NCBI RefSeq assembly: GCF_047824785.1
Contig: NZ_CP181167.1
Location: 1,302,001 to 1,366,000, forward strand
Origin: Nitrobacter sp039808345
GTDB taxonomy: Bacteria > Pseudomonadota > Alphaproteobacteria > Rhizobiales > Xanthobacteraceae
DNA: 64,000 nt
Direction of reading: 5' to 3'
The first letter of the stretch is position 1. Each line of letters opens with the position of its first letter. The position numbers were made by a program, and so were the translations under genes. Positions 44,614 to 51,843 of the stretch are shown here, in pieces. The notes beneath the pieces are model-generated. The model did not search any database. It was not told the origin of the DNA and was given only the letters and a program-made list of their open reading frames with translations.

Positions 44614-44964
44614 GCTTTGAGTCCTCGCTGGGCGGAATACCAACGTGACCCCCTTCTTATGGCTCCATCAGGGTTGGTTTTCGTAATGATCCACTCGTGC
44701 ACCGGAGAATGTCGGCGCATCGTTAACCTTGATAAACCTACTTAAAATTGAATCATGCGGAACATGACCTGCGGGTGGGCGAGGATCCCATGAGGTGGAG
44801 GAATCGACAGACCCGCGTGCGGCCGGAAATTCAGGCCGTCTGGATTGACAGTCCGGGCCGGGATAGCCTAGAAACCGCGCGTCTGGCGCGGTTTCTCCGC
44901 GAGCCCTGCGTTTTGCTGTTTCGGCCTTTCGTAACATGGGCTTTGAAAGATCAGGAACGTTCCC
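44614..44964. other. Intergenic region between the EAL and L36 genes
   Basis: About 350 bp holding the divergent promoters of the EAL gene and rpmJ. The short ORFs here have no coding character. No palindromic element or clear regulatory site was seen. Confidence 0.45.
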
Positions 44965-45090
44965 ATGAAAGTCCGTAACTCATTGAAATCCCTGCGCTCC
45001 CGGCATCGCGATAACCGTCTGGTTCGCCGCAAGGGCCGGGTTTATGTGATCAACAAGACCCAGCGCCGTTTCAAGGCTCGCCAGGGCTGA
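44965..45090 (+). CDS. rpmJ: 50S ribosomal protein L36, cysteine-free form
   Basis: 41 residues starting MKVRNSLKSLRSRHRDN, then LVRRKGRVYVINKTQRRFKARQG. The RRKGRVYVI core marks L36. It lacks the zinc-ligand cysteines of the classical form and has the longer N-terminus usual in alphaproteobacteria. It is a component of the large ribosomal subunit. It is followed after 64 bp by a strong terminator. Confidence 0.95.
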   Translation: MKVRNSLKSLRSRHRDNRLVRRKGRVYVINKTQRRFKARQG

Positions 45091-45154
45091 TTCCGCGCGT
45101 CGGTTTACGGCGGATCGATCCCCCCATAATCGCTATCATGTGATTGTTGATGCG

Positions 45155-45171
45155 CCCCGGCTTCGCCGGGG
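45155..45171 (+). terminator. Rho-independent terminator after rpmJ
   Basis: Arms CCCCGGC and GCCGGGG with a TTC loop, followed by TTTGTTG. Well placed to end the rpmJ transcript. Confidence 0.8.
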
Positions 45172-45282
45172 TTTGTTGTGTTGTAGCCTGTCCGCATGGA
45201 CGCCGGACTCCAATCGATTCGTGGAACGGAAAGGCGCTGTCGTGTAGGCTCAGGAAGCTCGCGTGATGTCCGGAGCTTGTGA

Positions 45283-45957
45283 ATGCAACCGACAACATCC
45301 TCGGTCGGGTGGCTTTGTCTCCCGATGCTGCTCGCTCTCGCCGGAACTCTGACGACCACTGCCGTGTCCGCGCAGTCGCCGCCGCGCAACCCTCCGCAGG
45401 CCACGTCGCCTGAAGCCACCCAGCCCGGCGGTCCGCCACGATCGCCATTGAGGCTGCCGGGAAACGCGAAACAGACGGTTCGCGGCCTCGATTTCCTGTT
45501 CGGCGCGCTGAAGGCCGCGCCGGATGAGGAGAGTGCGAGGTATGTCGAGGCGCGGATCCTGGCGCTTTGGAGTCAGGCTTCAAGCGACACGATCTCGCTT
45601 TTGATGCAGCGCGTGAAGGTGGCGACGGACGCCAGACAGAGCGACGTCGCGCTCAAGATGCTTGATGCGGTTTTGAAGCTGCGTCCCGACTACATCGAGG
45701 GATGGAGCCGGCGTGCGACCTTGCACTATATGCGCAACGACTATCAGCGTTCGCTTGAGGATATCGAGCAGGTGCTGATCCGCGAGCCGCGCCACTTCGG
45801 AGCGCTGGCAGGTCTCGGCGTGATCATGCAGGAGCTTGGCGATGACAAGCGCGCGCTTGACGCTTTCCGCAAGGCGCTTGCGGTCAATCCCCATCTTGAG
45901 AAAGTACAGGAGCTGGTCAAAACCCTGACGGAAAAAGTCGAGGGACGCGATATCTGA
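45283..45957 (+). CDS. Secreted TPR protein
   Basis: 224 residues. Signal peptide (LCLPMLLALAGTLTTTAVSAQ), a Pro-rich linker (about 30-60), then a helical region with at least three TPR-like units (DVALKMLDAVLKLRPDYIEG, RATLHYMRNDYQRSLEDIEQVLIREP, LGVIMQELGDDKRALDAFRKALAVNP). TPR proteins act as protein-binding scaffolds; this one should work in the periplasm. It is conserved in type across rhizobia and relatives, without a known role. A palindromic element follows. Confidence 0.85.
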   Translation: MQPTTSSVGWLCLPMLLALAGTLTTTAVSAQSPPRNPPQATSPEATQPGGPPRSPLRLPGNAKQTVRGLDFLFGALKAAPDEESARYVEARILALWSQASSDTISLLMQRVKVATDARQSDVALKMLDAVLKLRPDYIEGWSRRATLHYMRNDYQRSLEDIEQVLIREPRHFGALAGLGVIMQELGDDKRALDAFRKALAVNPHLEKVQELVKTLTEKVEGRDI

Positions 45958-46041
45958 CCACCGCCGATGAGGCAGAAATCACAAGGGCAGGGCATTCGCG
46001 TTCATGATCCTGGATCGCTTCGATTCAAGATCATCGTGATC

Positions 46042-46231
46042 CATAGCGTTTTCGAGCGAAGTGGATACCGCTTCGCGTGAAGACAACTATAAGGGACGAG
46101 TCTGAGTCACGCTGTTGAAACACAATCTAGAGCCTTTCCGCTTCTGATGGAATCAGAAGCGGGGCTCTCAGATTTTGTTTTGTCGCGTTTTCTTCACGCG
46201 AACCGGTGTCCACTTCGCTCGAAAACGCTCT
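46042..46231. repeat. Palindromic elements: partial A, then full B+A forming a stop codon
   Basis: A partial A unit (46042-46092) and a full element (46126-46231, starting CTAGAGCCTTTCCGCTTC, ending GAAAACGCTCTA). The terminal TAG on the minus strand is the stop of the small gene at 46230. Confidence 0.87.
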
Positions 46232-46391
46232 AATGCAGCGTATTGCCGTCGCGTACTGCCGCATGGAGTCGTTGCAACTCGTTCTCCAGCCGCTCGTTGA
46301 CCATCAGGAGCGCCATCAGCGCGCCGCGAAGGTCGCCGTCGCAGGACGCCACGATCTCGTCTATGACGGCTTGACCAGCTTCAAAACTCAT
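46230..46391 (-). CDS. Small hypothetical protein
   Basis: 53 residues from ATG 46391 (MSFEAGQAVIDEIVASCDGD), GGGAG about ten bases upstream; ATG 46442 is an alternative. The sequence LRGALMALLMVNERLENELQRLHAAV is helical and could form a coiled coil. No family recognised. Its TAG stop is the terminal TAG of the palindromic element, which is the same arrangement as msrA, hemE and wrbA. Confidence 0.6.
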   Translation of the reverse strand: MSFEAGQAVIDEIVASCDGDLRGALMALLMVNERLENELQRLHAAVRDGNTLH

Positions 46392-46608
46392 CTGAGATAC
46401 TCCCGTTGAGGTCGCCTCACTTTCTTCCACGAACGTGAACAATGTCTGCAGGACGATTTGCAGCGCCTGTGGATAACGAGGATAAGTGGATGGACGAGTT
46501 TGAAGCGCGCCGTCTCGACTCCGATCGATCCATATCAGGCAGATCGCCGGGGGTGGATGACCTGTTCGCGTGAAGAAAACGCGTCAGAACAACGATCCGG
46601 AACCTTGC

Positions 46609-48045
46609 TTAAACTCCGGTTTCGCCGTTCGGGCCGACGAAGGCGATGCGGACCATGTTCGTCGCGCCCGGCGTACCCAGCGGTACGCCGGCCACGATGA
46701 TGATGCGCTCGCCTGCCTTGGCGAATCCGTCGCGGAAAGCGATGGAGCCGGCCCGGTCGACCATATCGTCCTGGTCGTGAGCGTCTTCCGCCACCACGCA
46801 ATGCACGCCCCACGCCACGGCCAGCTTGCGTCCCGTCGCAAGGTTGGGGGTGATGGCGACGACCGGCGGCTTCGGGCGCTCGCGGGCCATGCGCAGCGCT
46901 GTCGAGCCTGAACTGGTCCAGCATATGATCGCGGAGAGATCGAGCGTCTCTGCGATCTGCCGGGCGGCGTCGGCGATGGCGTCGCCCACGGTGGGCTCCG
47001 GCTCGGCACGCTGCGCGTTGAGCACGCCGCGATAGATCGGGTCGCGCTCAACCTCTTCGCCGATCCGGTTCATGGTCGAGATGGCTTCGACGGGATATTT
47101 TCCGGCCGCAGATTCGGCGGAAAGCATGATGGCGTCCGCGCCTTCGTAAACCGCGGTGGCGACGTCGGAGACTTCGGCGCGGGTGGGCACCGGCGACAGG
47201 ATCATGGATTCCAGCATTTGGGTCGCGATAACCACGGGCTTGCCGGCGCGGCGCGCCATGCGCGTCATCTGCTTTTGCAGGCTGGGAACCTGTTCGAGCG
47301 GCAATTCGACGCCGAGGTCGCCGCGCGCGACCATCAGGGCATCGGCCATTTCGATGATTTCGGGCAGCCGGTCGATGGCTTGCGGCTTCTCGATCTTGGC
47401 CATCACCGATGCGCGGCCGCGGATCACCTTCTTGGCTTCGGCGACATCGTCCGCTCGCTGCACGAAGGACAATGCGATCCAGTCCACGCCGGCTTCCAGC
47501 GCGGCGTCGAGATCAGAGCGGTCCTTGGGGGTCATCGCCGACACCGGCAAATCGGTATCGGGCAGGCTCACTCCCTTGCGGTCGGACATCCTGCCGCCGA
47601 CGACGACGCGCGTCACCGTGCGCTCGGGCGAGGTCTCCTCGGCGATCAGGCGCACCTTGCCGTCGTCGAGCAGCAGGGTGTGACCGGGGCGCAGCGCCGC
47701 CAGGATTTCGGGGTGCGGCAGGTGAACCCGGGTTTTGTCGCCGGGGCTGTTGTCGGAATCCAGAACGAAGGTCTCGCCGTTGCTCAACTGGATCGGGCCG
47801 TCGGCGAATGAGCCGAGACGGAGCTTGGGTCCCTGAAGGTCGACCAGGATGCCGATCGGACGGCCGTAGCTGCCTTCGACACTACGGATCGTCGCCACCA
47901 GTTCGCGCATCTTGTCATGCGAGGTGTGGCTCATGTTGATGCGGAAAACGTCCGCTCCAGCCTCGAACAGGCGGCGCACCATCGTGCTGTCGGATGAAGC
48001 GGGCCCGAGGGTGGCGAGTATCTTGATACGGCGCAGACGTCTCAT
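46609..48045 (-). CDS. pyk: Pyruvate kinase
   Basis: 478 residues from ATG 48045 (MRRLRRIKILATLGPASSD). Typical blocks: FRINMSHTSHDKM, VDLQGPKLRLG, MAKIEKPQAI, MVARGDLGVELP, PVVIATQMLESMI, PTRAEVSDVATAVYEGADAIMLSAE. It converts phosphoenolpyruvate and ADP to pyruvate and ATP. Its start overlaps the stop of the DUF1036 gene by four bases, implying translational coupling, an order common in Rhizobiales. Confidence 0.97.
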   Translation of the reverse strand: MRRLRRIKILATLGPASSDSTMVRRLFEAGADVFRINMSHTSHDKMRELVATIRSVEGSYGRPIGILVDLQGPKLRLGSFADGPIQLSNGETFVLDSDNSPGDKTRVHLPHPEILAALRPGHTLLLDDGKVRLIAEETSPERTVTRVVVGGRMSDRKGVSLPDTDLPVSAMTPKDRSDLDAALEAGVDWIALSFVQRADDVAEAKKVIRGRASVMAKIEKPQAIDRLPEIIEMADALMVARGDLGVELPLEQVPSLQKQMTRMARRAGKPVVIATQMLESMILSPVPTRAEVSDVATAVYEGADAIMLSAESAAGKYPVEAISTMNRIGEEVERDPIYRGVLNAQRAEPEPTVGDAIADAARQIAETLDLSAIICWTSSGSTALRMARERPKPPVVAITPNLATGRKLAVAWGVHCVVAEDAHDQDDMVDRAGSIAFRDGFAKAGERIIIVAGVPLGTPGATNMVRIAFVGPNGETGV

Positions 48046-48626
48046 GGCTTGCGCCCGGGCAGCGCGCCTGGCGTCAGACCAGACCCCGGAGGCGTTCCGC
48101 CCGTGGAATCGGACCCGCCAGGAATTCCATCCTGTGCGGGCATCCCGGGCACGCGCTGCGGTCCATGTTCGCCGGACTCCGTCAGTTGCACGGTCCACGC
48201 GCGCTGGTCGCCGGTATCGATCTCGAAGAAACCGGTGCGGTCGAAGCCCCGCGCCAGACAATTCTCGGTGCCTTTGATTGTGAATTCTTTATCGCGTGAG
48301 CACATGAAAGCCTGTCCCGACCATTCGCCGCCATGGTCGTAATCTAGAGCATAAATATAATAGTAACGTGCGATGAGCGTGCCTCGCAGCAGGGTCTCGC
48401 AGGCATGCGATGAGATATTCCACCAGCCCTCGGTGGTCCAGCCGTCCGCGCTCTTGTAGCCAAGGGCGATGCCGACGCGGCTGGACGTATTGTTGCAGAG
48501 CCGGAAGTCCGCTGCAGCGGACGCCGACCATAGACAAACGACAATGAGGCCGAGGGCAGGCAACAAGCCCGCGATGTTCGCGCGGCGCGAGAAAGCGAGA
48601 AAGAGGAGGTGGTTTGATTTGGTCAT
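48042..48626 (-). CDS. Secreted DUF1036 protein
   Basis: 194 residues. Signal peptide (LLPALGLIVVCLWSASAAA), then the DUF1036 domain (DFRLCNNTSSRVGIALGYKSADGW, EGWWNISSHACETLLRG, RYYYIYALDYDHGGEW, FMCSRDKEFTIKGTENC) with paired cysteines. The C-terminal 50 residues are Gly/Pro-rich and probably disordered. Function unknown. It overlaps pyk by four bases and is upstream of it in the same operon. Confidence 0.88.
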   Translation of the reverse strand: MTKSNHLLFLAFSRRANIAGLLPALGLIVVCLWSASAAADFRLCNNTSSRVGIALGYKSADGWTTEGWWNISSHACETLLRGTLIARYYYIYALDYDHGGEWSGQAFMCSRDKEFTIKGTENCLARGFDRTGFFEIDTGDQRAWTVQLTESGEHGPQRVPGMPAQDGIPGGSDSTGGTPPGSGLTPGALPGRKP

Positions 48627-48808
48627 TTAGCCGGGCAAATCGTTTCGCGTGATTTCGCGTGACCCGCCGCGCCTGTCAACGGCTGGAGCCGGCTTTTCAC
48701 GTCAAGGTGCTCATTTTCCGGCCTGTGAACTGCTATTTGCCCTGCGATATGGTAAAATCCGTGACACGCCCCAACTCAACCTCACACAGGCGATGACGAG
48801 ATCAGTCC

Positions 48809-49111
<303 letters not shown>

Positions 49112-49240
49112 TCTCGCGCCGCGGTCTGTGGGTCGCTGTGGATGAGCGTGATGCCGCCTTGACGCCGCGTGCGTCGCTCGGGAGTGTCGACCTTCAAAAT
49201 GTGACAGGCGGCGAGCGCGTCCGGGCTCACATTCCCGACG

Positions 49241-49286
49241 TCATCTTTCATATCTGTCATCTTTCATATCCATCATCATTCATATT
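49241..49286 (+). repeat. Direct repeats upstream of gapR
   Basis: TCATCTTTCATATC occurs at 49241-49254 and 49257-49270, followed by a looser third copy (CATCATTCATATTC). They lie 15-60 bp before the gapR ATG and are richer in AT than their surroundings. Confidence 0.6.
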
Positions 49287-49299
49287 CAGGAGTAGCAGG

Positions 49300-49569
49300 A
49301 TGGCCACCGCCGCCGCCGCCAAGGAAGAGCCCGTGACCAGTTTCGCGAAGGATCAGCTCAAGGCGATCATCGAGCGCATCGAGCGGCTGGAAGAAGAGAA
49401 AAAGACCATCTCGGATGACATTCGTGACGTCTACGCCGAGGCCAAGGGCAACGGTTACGACGTCAAGGCGCTGCGAACGATCGTGCGGATGCGCAAGCAG
49501 GACGCCAACGAGCGTCAGGAGCAGGAAACGATTCTGGAAACCTATATGCACGCGCTCGGAATGCTGTGA
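49300..49569 (+). CDS. gapR: GapR-family DNA-binding protein (DUF2312)
   Basis: 89 residues from ATG 49300 with CAGGAG upstream. Contains the all-helical DUF2312 domain (DQLKAIIERIERLEEEKKTISDDIRDVYAEAKGNGYDVKALRTIVRMRK), full length. In Caulobacter GapR is an essential nucleoid-associated protein that clamps overtwisted AT-rich DNA and helps replication. The TCATATC direct repeats just upstream are AT-rich and could be a self-binding site. Confidence 0.92.
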   Translation: MATAAAAKEEPVTSFAKDQLKAIIERIERLEEEKKTISDDIRDVYAEAKGNGYDVKALRTIVRMRKQDANERQEQETILETYMHALGML

Positions 49570-49613
49570 GGCGCGGCGCGGTTTTGCGTTCGTCAAAGCT
49601 CTGAATCGGACGT

Positions 49614-49873
49614 CTATAGCGTTTTCGAGCGAAGTGGATACCGGTTCGCGTGAAGAAAACGCGTCTAGAGCATGATCCGTTCAGTTGAATCGGATCATGC
49701 TCTAGAAATTATTGTCTGGTCGCATTTTCTTGCGGCGAACCGGTATCCACTTCGCCGGAAAATGCTCTAGAGCGGCGGCCGGTCAAACGGAATCAGCGCC
49801 GCCGCTCCAGTTAATTGATTGAGCATCGGATTTATCCCGAAACCGGTTCCCACTTTCGGGTCCGATGCTCTAG
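49614..49873. repeat. Cluster of four palindromic elements between gapR and the DUF882 gene
   Basis: In order: an A unit (49614-49667), a 39-bp palindrome TAGAGCATGATCC ... GGATCATGCTCTA (49668-49706), a diverged A unit in reverse (49707-49771), a GGCGGC/GCCGCC palindrome (49771-49808) and a C unit (49821-49873). The last supplies the DUF882 stop codon. Confidence 0.85.
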
Positions 49874-51513
49874 CGCAGCGAGGCTGCTTGCACCACGAGT
49901 GCGGTCGTCGTCAACCGGGCGACGGCCGATCCGGTAAATCGATCGCAGACCATGCCCATTTGCGGATCGCCGGTGAAAGCCATGGCGATCGTCCGGTCCG
50001 GCTTGGTGAAATAGGGCTGCATCAAGGTCATGTCCTGTTCGCCCATGACCGTCGCCAGCATTGTGCGGCTGGCGCTCGGGGAAAGGATCATCGCCCGCAT
50101 CCAGGCGTTGCTGTCGCGTGAGGCCGCCGGCGCCAGACGGCGCGAGATCGACACCGTGGACTTCTGGCCCTGAGCGCTTTTGGCGACGACCGTGGTCACA
50201 CCGTCCACCGCCATCGGGTTGCGCGAGGGGAGCGGCGCTGGCCGGATGGGCGGGATCGATGCGGTCGCCGCGAAGATTCGCGCGCGGCGGACGTCCTTCT
50301 CCGGCGCATAGGCTAGCGCCTGCAAGGGATCAGAAATGCTGCCTGTCGCCGTGTGCCGGTCGGCTGCCGAGGCGACCGCCCGCCGTGCGCTGACGGCCGC
50401 CGCGATCTGCTTCTGCGTGGTCTGGTTCGGGGCCGGCGGGATATCATCCCAGAACCCGCGGGAATTGATGATGTCGGCGGGGGTCTGAGGTTTGCCACCC
50501 TCCGCCTGTCTCGCGGAAACCGGCGTCGGGGTGGCGCGCACGTCGGCGGCGGCCAGCTTGAAAGTCCCCGGCTTCGCCCGCGGCAGCGGCACCGGATCTG
50601 CGGAGGCAGCAGCGGGCGCGGCGGAGGCGGATGTGGGAGCCTGATCCGGCCGGGCAGCCGGCGCGCCGTCAGACTCGTCATCCTCATCAGCCGACTTGCC
50701 GCGGAATAGCGCCAGCAGGAAGTTCGACGGCTTGCTGTTGGCCGTCCCCCCTTCACCCGCGTTGCGGCGGCGCTTCTCGATATCGGCCATGGCCACCTGG
50801 TATCCCGGCAGCGGGTTGCCGTCCGAGGGAATGTGCACGGTGCGGCCGTCCGGGAAGACGCGCGCCAGCTGATCGTGGGTCATGCGCGGCCAGTGCCGCA
50901 CATGTCCGGTATCGAGATGAACGAATGGCGAGCCCGACTTGGGGTAGAAGCCGACGCCGCCGCGCTGGAGGCGAAGTCCGGCGAAGCGGATTTTCTCAAG
51001 CTGCACGCCGGGAATGTAGAAGTCCATCGCGTGGCCGAGCGTGTGCTGGCTGAATCGCGCGACGCCGCTGTTCTTGGATCGGCGGCGAAGCATGGCGTTG
51101 GTGGCCGGAGAGCGGTAGGCGGAGATGATGTTGATCGGCTGCCTGCCGTCGACATCGCGATAGACCTCCCAGAGGATGTCGAAGAGATGACGATCCATGG
51201 AGGTCTGCTCCTGGCTTCGCCAGTCGCGGAGAAAATGATTGAGCTGTTTCAGCGCGCTTTCGTCATAGCGGCCGTTGCGCTTGAAGGTGACGGTGAGGTT
51301 CTCGTTGGAATGGGTGTGATGAAAGGACAGGGTGCGCGTTTCGTTCAGCGCGGCGGCGTTATGTACCGATCCAGCTCCTGCAAGCAGAAGGAGCGACGAC
51401 AGGCCGATGCGAGAACCGGTCCGTGAAATCGACCACGATTTCAAGCCGCGCGCAAAACCAGCAAGCACGTATGAGCCCACCCGAAAGACGATCAAGTCGG
51501 AAGGCCCTTCCAC
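49870..51513 (-). CDS. DUF882/YcbK-type M15 peptidase-like envelope protein
   Basis: 547 residues. A hydrophobic export segment (IGLSSLLLLAGAGSVHNAAA, about 36-55) precedes the M15-like domain (RTLSFHHTHSNENLTVTF, ISAYRSPATNAMLRRRS, FSQHTLGHAMDFYIPG, PFVHLDTGHVRHW) with His/Asp metal ligands visible. The rest is a long Ala/Pro-rich tail, probably disordered. Relatives trim or anchor to peptidoglycan. Its neighbour across 330 bp is an L,D-transpeptidase on the same strand, a common pairing. The stop TAG is the end of the palindromic element. Confidence 0.85.
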   Translation of the reverse strand: MEGPSDLIVFRVGSYVLAGFARGLKSWSISRTGSRIGLSSLLLLAGAGSVHNAAALNETRTLSFHHTHSNENLTVTFKRNGRYDESALKQLNHFLRDWRSQEQTSMDRHLFDILWEVYRDVDGRQPINIISAYRSPATNAMLRRRSKNSGVARFSQHTLGHAMDFYIPGVQLEKIRFAGLRLQRGGVGFYPKSGSPFVHLDTGHVRHWPRMTHDQLARVFPDGRTVHIPSDGNPLPGYQVAMADIEKRRRNAGEGGTANSKPSNFLLALFRGKSADEDDESDGAPAARPDQAPTSASAAPAAASADPVPLPRAKPGTFKLAAADVRATPTPVSARQAEGGKPQTPADIINSRGFWDDIPPAPNQTTQKQIAAAVSARRAVASAADRHTATGSISDPLQALAYAPEKDVRRARIFAATASIPPIRPAPLPSRNPMAVDGVTTVVAKSAQGQKSTVSISRRLAPAASRDSNAWMRAMILSPSASRTMLATVMGEQDMTLMQPYFTKPDRTIAMAFTGDPQMGMVCDRFTGSAVARLTTTALVVQAASLR

Positions 51514-51843
51514 AATAGACCCCAGTGAAAGGGCATAAAGCCAAGTCGTAGGGCAGGAGGGTTAACGCCGATTTACCTTAACCTTCCCGCCTGAACGGTA
51601 ATTAGCCCGCCGACTGTGGCAGAAAAGAGCCATGCCGTGGAGGGGGGTGGATAATGGTTAATGCAAAAAGGGCTTCGTTATGTGACGAAGACCTTGTTTT
51701 TATTAAAGTAATCGACTTTTCGACAGCTCGCCGAAAGGTGGGTTGGAGCATGGTCCCGAAAAGTGGAAACCGGTTCTCGGAAAAGATCATGCTCAAGCAA
51801 AAAGGTAAGCGATGAGTCTGACTCAACTGAGTTGAAACAGACT
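51514..51843. other. Intergenic region with a type C and a type D palindromic element
   Basis: About 330 bp. A C unit (51745-51797) is followed by TGAGTCTGACTCAAC and GTTGAAACAGACTCTAG, a second palindrome (type D) whose terminal TAG is the L,D-transpeptidase stop. The bases upstream of the DUF882 start hold its presumed promoter. Confidence 0.7.
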
